Source: Owenia fusiformis
Lineage: Eukaryota > Annelida > Polychaeta > Sabellida > Oweniidae
Direction of reading: 5' to 3'
Assembly: GCA_903813345.2 (NCBI GenBank)
Contig: CAIIXF020000401.1
Location: 1 to 16,000, forward strand
Length of the DNA: 16,000 bases
The translations under genes and the position numbers were made by a program. The notes below the pieces were generated by a model. That model searched no databases, was not told where the DNA came from, and saw only the letters and a list, made by a program, of their open reading frames with translations. Positions within the stretch are counted from its first letter, which is position 1. Each line of letters opens with the position of its first letter. Positions 1-8,145 of the stretch are shown here, in pieces.

Positions 1-1829
1 ACACTTAGTTTAAAGGTCATAAACAATTTTATTTTTACAAAACAAATACAAACATGTCGCAAATGAGCACGGTGAATATAATAAGGAGGTTAGTAAGCCA
101 CACGAAGATCGTGTACGTGAACGTGTAAAAATATGGTCATTTGCTGTTTAGACAAAAGTCCACTGATTAAGTGTAAGGTATAAAAAATACTGTAATTGGA
201 TCCTTAAAAATGCCAATTTAGACATGACATTGTTAAAGGGGTTTATAATTAAGCGCTTAAGATCGCCTTAAAATCAACAGTCCTTTTCACAATTAACGAA
301 TGTTTACGGATCCAAACATCTCAATAAGCAATTTGCGTATATTTAGATTAGTAAATAACCAAATCAGCACCAAAGCAAGTGTTTATTCAACGATTTAATT
401 GGCACGTGCGAAGAAGGACGATCCATATATTCTGATTAGAGCGTTCCTTTATCTTTTAAAGTAAGACAATATATTTTCACAGATTGGGTAATTTATCCCA
501 AGATATGACTGTGAAATAGTTTTCTGGCTTTAAAAATATTGTTTCTCGAATTTTGTTTCGAATGGACTTTGGATTTCTTGATAAGGTAGTCGGTGCAGTA
601 CAAGTACTCGAAACAGCTAATACACTTTACTTACGAATACGTTCCTTTGTGGTACATATGGTGTCCCTTTATTTTCTAATCAAGTGATGTCCCGAATTGT
701 TTAAAAAAATTTACTAAAGTAACCATTTCGTTAACAAGTGTAGTAAATATGAAAGGTCAGAAATCGGCTATTCTGAGTGAAGAAGATATTTGAGCAGTTG
801 TGGCTTTCCTCATCTGATTTCGGCAAGCTCTATAATAAGTACAATGATTACCAGAAAGGCATCCATTGGAGCACAGGCGTATTGTCAACATAATTCAATG
901 TTACCTTTTACAAGATTGTTTTTCCCACTGTATGATCCACAGCGTGTATATTCCGAAATATAGTTTATAATATAAGAAGATAAGTGGTTAGGCAATAATT
1001 CTTTCCTTAATATTGTCGATTTACTAATTGGAGAATAAACTGATGAAGAACATGTTTGTTTCTTGAAAAAGCATTGTAGAGGGCTCTGACTACTTGGCAC
1101 ATTCTTAGATCGCTGATGGCCTAATGGATAATTAACGTTTTGTACCAACTGATACAATGATTATTATCATCCATAGATTTAAGTACCTGTTCCTAAAAAT
1201 CATTGCATAGATGTTATAATTCTTTGTGTTTTCTTTGGTTATCATACAGATAGAATAAGACTTATTTCAATATTCTTGGAGTAGTTTAATTGTTCAGTAT
1301 ACCATTCCAATGGTAACAAATAATGTATACTAGTAAGGAGCGGGGTAGTTACATGCCATATGCCTTGATAGAATCTCTAATCAGTGAAAATGGCATTGAG
1401 TAAATAAAAAACCAAAGAGTATTTTCATCAGAGTGCATGGACCAGCCCTTGTTTTTGTTTTGATCAAATAAGTAACTGCACCATATAAATATAACAATAA
1501 GATTAAAGTCAACAAACACCAAACCAATATATAAGGCATGTGTAGGTGCTCATTAAACAAGCAAAATACACACACCTGAAGATATACAAAAGACAACAAC
1601 CGCCAGAAAATACAATTGTCGGACGTCTGTAAGTCTTAGCTTTCCTGTCAATGGTAATATTCAAAACTTTATCCTTAATCAACATTTAATTAGTGTATAC
1701 GATCTTTACATGATTTAGGTTAATTTGTCAATAGATGTAAATGTACATTTGCATAAGGAGGGGGTTTTATGGACGGGGGAAATGTGTACACATATTCTAC
1801 GAGAAGGGAGATAAACATTTGTTATTCAC
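1..1829. other. AT-rich stretch without a supported gene
   Basis: I find no protein similarity, no consistent exon borders and no repeat pair here. The short open frames (for example on the minus strand at 885-1157 and 1381-1599) have low-complexity, AT-driven composition and no motif. The missing upstream exons of the 5'-nucleotidase at the other end of the window could in principle lie on this side of the retrotransposon, but I searched by eye for the family's N-terminal metallophosphatase motifs and did not find them. Confidence 0.5.
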
Positions 1830-2256
1830 TAGGAGGGATTTGATATGGGAAATATCTCAAGGATAATTTCAATATTTCCCGAAGGAACACAGCTACCGGG
1901 CTGCCCTCCGCCAGAACCCACAGATGTTTCAACGAGCTGTGGGTGACATGGAGAGACGAGCCAATCTCTGTGTGCAGAGAAATGGTGGGCATGAGGAGGG
2001 GCATGGAATGTAACTTCTTGTAAGATGGAAGACAAGCATTGTGCCTTAATTTACTGACTTAACTATGAACACTTAACTGTTGATGCCAATTCATTTTCCA
2101 AAAGCTACTGGTCATAGCACTGATTTTTGTAATGTCTAAAACTTGGTCCAGAGCAGACTTTGAGCCATTGTGCAAAAGGAATGATTATTCAGTGGTCCAT
2201 GGTCGATTATGAATAAATTACATATCATTGGAAAGAGGTGATATGTGGCTTCATGG
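1830..2256. other. GC-richer segment with two small hairpins, then 3' flank of the retroelement
   Basis: About 1890-2010 is clearly richer in G+C than its surroundings. It contains two adjacent stems: ACCCACAG pairing with CTGTGGGT around a 13-base loop, and AGAGA pairing with TCTCT just after. Short frames are open on both strands but none resembles a protein I know. The part from about 2040 to 2256 lies directly downstream (minus strand) of the recombinase stop, so it may be the 3' untranslated end of the retroelement. I could not find a terminal repeat shared with the 12.7-13.3 kb side, so the element's end is not located. Confidence 0.3.
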
Positions 2257-3183
2257 TTAACTAAATGAAATTAATGTAGACATCACTGGTTTTGAGGTTT
2301 TGTTATTGCTTGTTGCGTTTTTTTGGGACACACTGTAACGCTTATAGCAGTCACTTGTCCATTGACCGAGTAGTTTAAGTTCCCACTCTTCCATCGAGGC
2401 CATTGCCCCACTTGTGCAACCCCCTATTCTGTAACTATAACCACTATAGTCTTGGGGGTTGATACCAATAAGTGCTAGAAATGTACGTGTGTGATCAATG
2501 AATACTTTTCTTGTAAGAAATGTTCCATCTTCAAACTGGAATAAAGGAGAATTTTTATCTGAGATTAATTTCAATTTTTTTTCCATTGAGCACACTGCGC
2601 ACACAGGATGTTTTGTACAACCAATGACTAATTCAACTCCTGTTCCTATCTTATCCGTTTTTGAATGTTTGAGCATGACTTTCATGCAATTTTCATTAAT
2701 AAAAGTGACATCTTTTCTCGTGAAATCTTTCTCAGTATCAAAGTGAATTGGGTTCTTAACAGTAACCTCGGAACATCGCAGTAATGCAAAAAATGAAAGT
2801 GTCATCGCAGACCAAAACGTTATTGTGTTATGATCCAAAGTGCGATGTAACACTTCCAATTTCTTCATTATGCTATGGTCAATTGCTAATTTCCGATTGA
2901 GCGTATTATCTTGAGAAACATGAATGCCCTTCAGAGCACGTTTAATACAAAAGCTATCATTTAAAGGATCATTAAAACCGTTTTCTAATTGTAAAGAGCG
3001 TATAGCATATAAATAATTTGTAATGGTACCATGACGTAATTTACGATCTTCACAATCTGCAATGAATAGCATTAATGTGTCTTCAGTTGTTGGTAGATAT
3101 TTTAGACTGTGGGATTCACAAAACTGTATGAACATTTTTTGTCCAATTTTGTATGTCCTCTGAGTGGATTCTTGAATTCCATT
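2257..3183 (-). pseudogene. Tyrosine recombinase (YR) of the DIRS-type element
   Basis: This is the integrase-like enzyme that would join the retrotransposon cDNA circle to the genome. From the ATG at 3135 the protein is 292 residues. Visible catalytic-domain landmarks are R120 in FALLRCSEV, K159 in HSKTD, R236 in YSYRIGG, W259 in LGQW and the tyrosines Y264/Y267 in SDCYKRYS. The H-x-x-R box reads Y-S-Y-R, so the usual first histidine is a tyrosine (CAT to TAT would be one transition). The frame stays open upstream of the ATG to 3183, and those extra codons (ESTQRTYKIGQK) look like the start of the N-terminal core-binding domain, so the ATG is internal. An in-frame TAG at 3184-3186 cuts it from further upstream coding. 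The family assignment is secure; activity is unlikely given the altered box and the surrounding lesions. Confidence 0.85.
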
Positions 3184-3186
3184 CTA

Positions 3187-3460
3187 ACTAGTTGTTTGGA
3201 CTTTTGTTTGAGGAATCTCAATCTTTTGGAAGTGTTTTCTTCTGAAAAAATAAAGCTAATCTGAAGACACATTAAAATTACAATGATTTTAACAATCGAC
3301 AGATAAACTGATATCATGTAAAAACTACAATTATGACAACAACAGTATAATAACAACATAACTTATTAATAACACATAACTTAATTACAGCTGTAACATT
3401 TTTATGGTATTTTGTTTAGTATAATAAAAACTCCATTTGAGTCTTGATTGCAATTAATAC
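3187..3460 (-). other. Degenerate linker between RNase H and recombinase
   Basis: On the minus strand this stretch has no open frame with recognisable content. The frame leading into the recombinase can be followed upstream only past the TAG at 3184-3186 (IEIPQTKVQTTS). DIRS1-like elements place a DNA methyltransferase domain in this region; the roughly 350 bases available are too short for a full one and none of its motifs is visible. Confidence 0.4.
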
Positions 3461-4642
3461 ATTACGTCCACCTTAACTGGACTAATGAATGTGAGATTTA
3501 GTTTTTCTGTTTTGCAAAGATTTCTCAGTTTTTCAAACTGTAGTCTACTTATTGCATCTGCCAAGTCATTCTTGATTCCTTCGATATGTATTTATTTGCA
3601 CTGGCATTGAAATTTTGCACTATAATAGAATAGTGATCTAACAAGAGACATGAGGTGGATATTCTTGCAAGCTCCATAATTTATGACTTGTACAACGGCC
3701 ATATTGTCACATCTGAAAATAACTGATCCGTTGTGCGAGATGTTGTCCCCATGTGGCTAGAGCGGTTACTATTGCATATAATTCTTTCCAGGCAATAGAT
3801 TGGCATCTTTCCTTTTCATTAAACGATCCATACGTGTACTGTTCTTTAAATAATGCTCCAAAGTGGTCTCCAGATGCGTCGCATAGTTGAATTTGATCAT
3901 TATTAGACCAAGTGTCTTTGTAGAAGAAGCTCACGCCGTTCCATTCAGGTAGATATCTGAGCCACCATTTGATATCAGACCTGAATGTTTCGTTTTCGAC
4001 TGTGACGTAATCGTCAAGATAATGTAGACAGTCTGTTACTCCTCTTTCTTTCATTATGAATTCCAAGGTTTTCGCGTAATCGTTGAATAATTAAGTTGAA
4101 CTACCTGTACGTGCGCCGAATGGCAGAACGTTATCTAAAAAGTATTGTGTTTCTAAAAGTTTCGTATTTTCGTTTGATACTTCCAATGTTGTTCCGAGTA
4201 AGGACCAGTCCTGCTTACGGACAGCTATAAATTTGAATGCGTCTTCGAGGTCCAACTTGCTGATGAGACATTCGTGTCCATATTTCCTAATTAGATCCAC
4301 GATGTCGTCATGGGTAATATAATGGCATGAATATTCCTCTTTATCAATATAGTCGTTAACTGATTCTCCTGGAGGCCATGACAGATCGTGGATGACCCTA
4401 AACCTTTTAGGGTCCGAATGCTTCTTTTCGTAAGCACCCATTGGAGATCCAACAAAATTATCACAAGGTATATTCAAATATGGACCTAATTTCCTTCCTT
4501 TAGAGACTTCTTTTTCAATGTTATTTTGAACAGCTTCACTATTAATGAAAGATGATTTCCAATTTTTTTGCACACGTGATATCCTTGGTCCTGTATATCC
4601 TAGAGAGACGCCGAATTTTGCGCCATCTATAATCTGTTTTAC
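3461..4642 (-). pseudogene. Reverse transcriptase-RNase H of the DIRS-type element
   Basis: The enzyme would copy the element RNA into DNA and remove the RNA strand. The RT frame is open from 4642. It shows the fingers/palm motif IHDLSWPPGESVND, motif A KLDLEDAFK (two aspartates) and LPFG. A TAA at 4091-4093 interrupts it, where relatives have an aromatic residue before LF. The same frame resumes with the catalytic box HYLDDY and then jumps within a few residues to SDIKWWLRYLPEWNGVSFF and the RNase H start LCDASGDHFGALF. About 100 residues of palm/thumb are missing, so there is an internal deletion near 3976-4000. RNase H continues with AWKEL. After a frameshift in the C4 run at 3747-3750 it reads FRCDNMAVVQVIN and, after a TAA at 3592-3594, NDLADAISR. 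Upstream, an A8 run (4643-4650) marks another frameshift. Family is clear; the gene is non-functional. Confidence 0.87.
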
Positions 4643-4760
4643 TTTTTTTTATCTGGGTGGTTTTTAAAACCTTCTTGAAGGACTTCATGATTAAGTGGAA
4701 GATGAGCTCGAAGGTTTTGTACATGGGCATTTAAAATTGGGGAATTTTGATCCACATGCT
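4643..4760 (-). other. Gag-pol overlap with frameshift at an A8 run
   Basis: On the minus strand two frames are open at once. One is the serine-rich end of gag, stopping at 4691. The other is a frame reading HVQNLRAHLPLNHEVLQEGF and then KNHPD, which looks like the true N-terminal part of the RT polyprotein. Overlapping gag and pol frames are usual in DIRS-type elements. The pol frame runs into an A8 tract (T8 on the plus strand, 4643-4650) and ends at a TAA just after it. The RT frame continues in another phase on the far side, so one base appears lost in the homopolymer. Confidence 0.6.
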
Positions 4761-5482
4761 TTGCATTTGTGGAGTCTGTAACACTTATCTCCGAATTTAC
4801 ATTCCCCTTGATTGAATTTAAAGCATCTGTCCTTTTCCTGATCTTTCTCCAACGTGGATTTCTCTTGAAAAGTGCAATTTGCGACCTTGTGGTTTCCGTA
4901 GCATCTATGACATTTCAGTTGTTGACGGACAGACGTTGCGTCAAATGTCGTCACATAGAGCGTTGTATCAATGGTTTGATAATCGAAAGTTTTTTTCTGT
5001 GCGAGTTTGCTTCGAAATTTAATATCGTTCACCGATTTCCATGTAATTTTTTTGTCAGAATCTTGAATCAGACTACGGTAACTTGATAAACAAGTGTATA
5101 AATCTGGATTGTGTTGAATCAATATATTCTCAAATACATTCCATGCGCTTAGCCACTGAATAAACGTTGCTAATGTTTTGACTTTTCTTTATTTTTGCTG
5201 TTTTAAATTCCCATCTTCGAATATGAGATTTTGTTCTGGATGATCTACATTATCCGAATACACATTGTCGGCAATAAGGTCGGTCAAATTGAAGTACTCA
5301 CCGTTTATGATTGCGTTGATTGTTTTTTCGCTTAGTGGTAAGTAACACGTTGGCTTAGGTCTATGATTGACAACGGGTTTGACAGAAGTTGGAATGACGG
5401 GTTGGTTTTGACTTTGAGGTGTGGTCGGTTGAGCAGTCAAACCGGTTTTTAAGCGTTCCACGTCACTGGCTAGGCTTTTCAT
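4691..5482 (-). pseudogene. Gag protein, middle and C-terminal part, with zinc fingers
   Basis: This is the nucleic-acid-binding structural protein of the retroelement. The frame is continuous from 5482 (MKSLASDVERL) to the stop at 4691-4693 except for one TAA at 5189-5191. Downstream of that stop it reads ATFIQWLSAWNVFENILIQH, typical of a gag core. Two zinc-binding units follow: C-x2-C-x3-H-x4-C (CHRCYGNHKVANC, a zinc knuckle with one residue fewer than the classical spacing) and C-x7-C-x5-C-x3-H (CCCH type), then more cysteines (KCKACG). The last 45 codons overlap the pol frame. The N-terminal part lies in another frame at 5488-5625 and, beyond the insertion, at 12596-12731. Confidence 0.75.
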
Positions 5483-5485
5483 TTC

Positions 5486-5625
5486 GGTTTGTATTTTGTT
5501 GTTGCGGAAGTTAGTACCTGCATTTGTGAGGACAGTTGAATTATCGCCATTTGCCAGGGTTCCATATTTTCTTTGCCTCCAACAGCTCCTTCGAAAAGTT
5601 CTTGTTTTGCATCTTGTTCATGTTG
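5486..5625 (-). pseudogene. Gag N-terminal fragment left of the insertion
   Basis: The minus strand reads QHEQDAKQELFEGAVGGKEN and onward to QLSSQMQ, then needs a one-base shift at about 5490-5515 to enter the MKSLASD frame. The reading frame runs straight up to position 5625, where the long inverted repeat begins, and resumes at 12602 on the other side of the inserted element. Inside the inverted repeat the same frame would hit a TAA after four codons. That supports 5625/5626 as the boundary between gag and foreign DNA. Confidence 0.65.
5622..5625 (+). repeat. Target-site duplication, left copy (GTTG)
   Basis: GTTG lies immediately outside the left arm; the same four bases follow the right arm at 12596-12599. 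A 4-base match has a chance probability of about 1 in 256, so the stronger support is the gag frame that closes across it. Confidence 0.65.
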
Positions 5626-5691
5626 AACAGGATCTTAAGAGGTTCTGGACAAATCATTTGATTCTGGACTTGTCATATTTTTTTTTCAACG

Positions 5692-6155
5692 AAATCACAT
5701 CCAAGGGTTGAATTTTTATTAGCTATTTAGAGAGTGAGTCCTGCCTAGTATTAATTTCAATAAAAAAGTTAAAATAGAACCCTATTTGAGAGTCAATCTA
5801 ATACTTACATTACATTGATAAATTAAGGCAAATCCTGAAATATTTTTAAAGTGCATTTTTTTATGAAATATTATCCAGCAAGTATTTAAATGAAACGGTC
5901 TTATTTAAATACAAATCATAACATGATGATATTTTTCATGAAACATTTTTCAATGAAATTCAATTGAAGGGTCAAGATAAAACGAGCTAATTTAGGTGGA
6001 AACCCTTACATGATGATGTGTTTTCATAACTTCTTTCATAAAATTCCATCAAGGGGTGAAGATAAAATGATCGAATTTAAGTGATTTAAGGATCACGAGA
6101 ATATGTTTTCTTTGATATTTTCTATAAAATCCCATCCAATGGTCAAGGTAAAATT
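5692..6155 (+). repeat. Degenerate ~85-bp subterminal tandem repeats, left arm
   Basis: A motif of the form GAAATyCCATCcAAGGGTcAAG followed by ATAAAA recurs at about 5691, 5955, 6040 and 6126. A weaker copy lies near 5866, and spacing is close to 85-88 bp. Between them are conserved pieces such as CATGATGAT and TTTCATGAAA. Arrays of this kind near the ends of DNA transposons can serve as transposase-binding sites; that role is inference here. Confidence 0.6.
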
Positions 6156-6369
6156 TTGATTTTGATTTTGATTTGGTCACGTGTTCGGAAGATCGATATA
6201 AGGCCCATAGAACCATATAGGAACGTCATTTTGAATGTCATGTGATAGATCCATATAAGGCTTTTAGAACCATTTATGGAAAGATGAGGGGAAGCCCCTG
6301 ACACCTGTTTCACGATTTTTATGCACTTCATTATTGTACCGAAGTTTGCCGATTCGATTCGTCGTATTT

Positions 6370-6560
6370 CGGAATCCTGGTGACAATTTTATACTCCATT
6401 GGAGTATTTTTGACCTACTTCTTATGACGGAAATTCCCGAACCTTGTTCGGATTAATCCGGATTTTCTGACCTACTTTATCTACCGAGATTTCACGAGTT
6501 AACATTCGTCTCATTCCGGAATCCTGGTGACAATTTTATACTCCATTGGAGTATTTTTGA
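6370..6560 (+). repeat. Two 44-bp direct repeats with an inner palindrome, left arm
   Basis: Bases 6370-6413 and 6517-6560 are the same 44-bp sequence, beginning CGGAATCCTGGTGACAATTT. Each contains the near-perfect hairpin ATACTCCATTGGAGTAT (8-bp stems around one T). The mirrored pair in the right arm is at 11661-11704 and 11808-11851. Confidence 0.85.
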
Positions 6561-6617
6561 TCTACTTTTTCTGGATCTTGCCCTACTTATTATATCTTGA
6601 CAACAAGCAAATCAAAA

Positions 6618-6692
6618 AGTTCGACATGAACGGGTCTCGATCAACTAACCTAGACAATGGAAGCCAGGCACGCTAACCATGAGGCCAACGAG
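6618..6692 (-). other. tRNA-like Pol III module A, left arm
   Basis: The reverse complement shows an A-box-like TGGCCTCATGG, a possible anticodon stem CCTGG/CTAGG and a B-box-like GATCGAGACCC with normal spacing. The acceptor stem does not pair well, so this is not a functional tRNA. It resembles the head of a tRNA-derived SINE. Confidence 0.45.
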
Positions 6693-6767
6693 CTATCGAT
6701 ATGAAAGAACAAAAGTATTATATATTTTTACCGAGCGCCAATTCAAAATGATCCTCACTTTTGCCCC

Positions 6768-6798
6768 CACTTAAATACGACTCGTCAGTTGTATCCAG
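6768..6798 (+). repeat. 31-bp direct repeat, copy 1
   Basis: CACTTAAATACGACTCGTCA plus GTTGTATCCAG; matches 8115-8145 at 29 of 31 positions. It also contains a hairpin-like core (ACT-CGTC-AGT). This copy lies in the left arm, so a third, inverted copy is at 11423-11453. Confidence 0.85.
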
Positions 6799-6807
6799 AA
6801 TAGTAGA

Positions 6808-6880
6808 ACGCCTATGGCGCTAGTGAATAACCAAGTCCCAGGTGAGTGGTTCGTATCCCTCCGTGATATACTATTTTTGT
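6808..6880 (+). other. tRNA-like Pol III module B, left arm
   Basis: The plus strand has an A-box-like TGGCGCTAGTG at 6815-6825 and a B-box GGTTCGTATCC at 6848-6858 (one mismatch to GGTTCGANTCC). It faces away from module A, about 115 bp apart, giving a divergent pair of candidate internal promoters. Confidence 0.45.
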
Positions 6881-7023
6881 TTTATTAAATACGACAGAAA
6901 GGAGCAAGGTGTAGGTTGAAAACAAGACGTTAGTTTGTTTCAAAACAGTTTGGAAACATTAATCTCTGATAATTTAAGGTTTTCCACTCCTGAAGGGCCT
7001 CTAGATCTATGAAATTCAATAAT

Positions 7024-8084
7024 CCACTCAGTAAAAATACGATTTCTCTGCAACCTGATGTCCAATCAAGATCATTCAAATATATATGTGTTCCTGACAC
7101 GTTTGGGCGTCCGGGAATAAAATTGTTTGTGAAAACTATTTACAAAAGTGTTCCAGAGACCCTTATCTACTTGGCTAAGGTTTTATTTGAAGATACATTG
7201 CCTTATTAAGCAGGTAGAGGGGCATACAGAACACAGAAGCAAATGCTATGTTGAAAATTTTCTATATTTCAATTTGAACCTGTGTTTACATGTCACGTAG
7301 GCCAGTGTTTTATATGGGGATTATATGTACTTTCCTTGTTTACATGAACGTAAATCATTACATGAAATCTGCATTCTTCTGGGTTTAAGGTACAGCTGGA
7401 AAGTAACATTTTGGTAAAAAATTGCTATACCTGCACATGTTATTTTCTGGTACAAAATAAAGTATGAAGCCATGTGTCAATTTCCTTGCTTTTTTCAGGA
7501 AAGTATCATTACATTGTCTTCTTTTAAAATATCTGGTAGGCGTTCAATGGGAACTCCAGGAAATTCTGATATTTCACACTTTCTATTTTTCCAAATTTTC
7601 TTTCAAAGTTTCCAGACAACACAGGAGCTACCATTGACCTGTTTCCAGATATTCTAAAAGAAGATAGTGTAATGATACTTTCCTGAAAAAAGCAAAGAAA
7701 TACACATATGCCTTCATACCTAATTTTGTACCAGAAAATAACATGTGCAGCTATAGCAATTTTTTACCAAAATGTTACTTTCCAGTTGAACCTTAATCTG
7801 GGTTTGTATTGTCTTATTGGGGCTTTTCGACTTTAAAACAAACCCTACCTAAATGGATTGTGTCTCGGGAACGTTTTTGTAAATAGTTATTATAAACAAT
7901 TCTAAAAGAATATCACATATTTTTGTCTTCCCGATTTCAGTCATGAATTACGTCAATTCCTCGTGCAAACATTGGGTAGACGTTGTCATAACCGGATGCC
8001 CGCAAACGTGTCAGGAACATATAGATACTCGAATGATGTTGATTGAACATCAGGGTGCAGAGAAATCGTAATTTTACTGAGTGG
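7024..8084. mobile_element. Imperfect ~1.06-kb foldback (nested palindrome)
   Basis: 7024-7114 pairs with 7992-8084 in inverted orientation (for example CCACTCAGTAAAA against TTTTACTGAGTGG, and CCTGACACGTTTGGGCGTCCGG against its diverged complement). 7119-7195 pairs with about 7820-7905 (CTATTTACAAAA against TTTTGTAAATAG). An 84-bp stretch at about 7908-7991 is unpaired, so one side has an insertion or the other a deletion. Its loop contains the younger hairpin at 7385-7796. No coding content. Confidence 0.75.
7385..7796. mobile_element. 412-bp hairpin element (MITE-like)
   Basis: Inverted arms of about 170 bp (7385-7555 and 7626-7796) around a loop of about 70 bp. The outer ends read TTAAGGTACAGCTGGAAAGT on the left and the complement of TTAAGGTTCAACTGGAAAGT on the right. 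The arms share GTAACATTTTGGTAAAAAAT and GCTTTTTTCAGGAAAGTATC. Arms differ at roughly one base in ten, so it is older than the big arms. No frame of interest; fits a miniature inverted-repeat transposable element. Confidence 0.8.
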
Positions 8085-8114
8085 CTTCACGAAAAAATAA
8101 GCAGCACTTTAGGC

Positions 8115-8145
8115 CACCTAAATACAACTCGTCAGTTGTATCCAG
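8115..8145 (+). repeat. 31-bp direct repeat, copy 2
   Basis: Second copy of the sequence at 6768-6798; here the hairpin TACAACT-CGTC-AGTTGTA is perfect (7-bp stem). It lies just outside the foldback structure at 7024-8084, and together the two copies bracket about 1.3 kb. Confidence 0.85.

Larger units (their letters stand above)
5626..6968 (+). repeat. Left 1,343-bp inverted arm
   Basis: It pairs base for base with 11253-12595; every matched pair of positions sums to 18221, so there is no net indel. By hand I see about 15-20 mismatches (98-99% identity, approximate). Examples are the C/G pair in the tRNA-like part (CCCAGG here against CCCGGG) and ACCGAG preceded by TTTT here but TATA there. 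The outer end carries two copies of TTCTGGAC separated by 18 bases. Confidence 0.92.

Noticed and set aside
1040-1046. CTGATGA, the start of a hammerhead ribozyme core
   Set aside because: No paired stem II, no GAAA partner and no cleavage-site helix at the needed distances.
1117-1131. TGGCCTAATGGATAA, identical to the A-box part of animal tRNA-Arg
   Set aside because: No B box and no cloverleaf follow, so neither a tRNA nor a SINE can be supported.
1829-2035. Two overlapping minus-strand frames in the GC-richer segment
   Set aside because: Neither shows a domain or motif; their coexistence in several frames reflects base composition.
2498-2746. 82-residue plus-strand frame
   Set aside because: Antisense shadow of the recombinase gene.
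4769-5086. 105-residue plus-strand frame
   Set aside because: Antisense shadow of the gag zinc-finger region.
5626-5663. A short ATG frame (MTSPESNDLSRTS) at the arm end, which looked like the true start of gag
   Set aside because: It stops at TAA in both arms, and the alternative upstream codons at 12596-12731 join gag in frame and carry a zinc-finger pattern.
6143-6331. 62-residue frame, repeated almost identically at 11890-12078 on the other strand
   Set aside because: It exists twice only because it lies in the inverted arms; it has a low-complexity KIKIKI end from a TTTTGA-type simple repeat and no similarity or start context.
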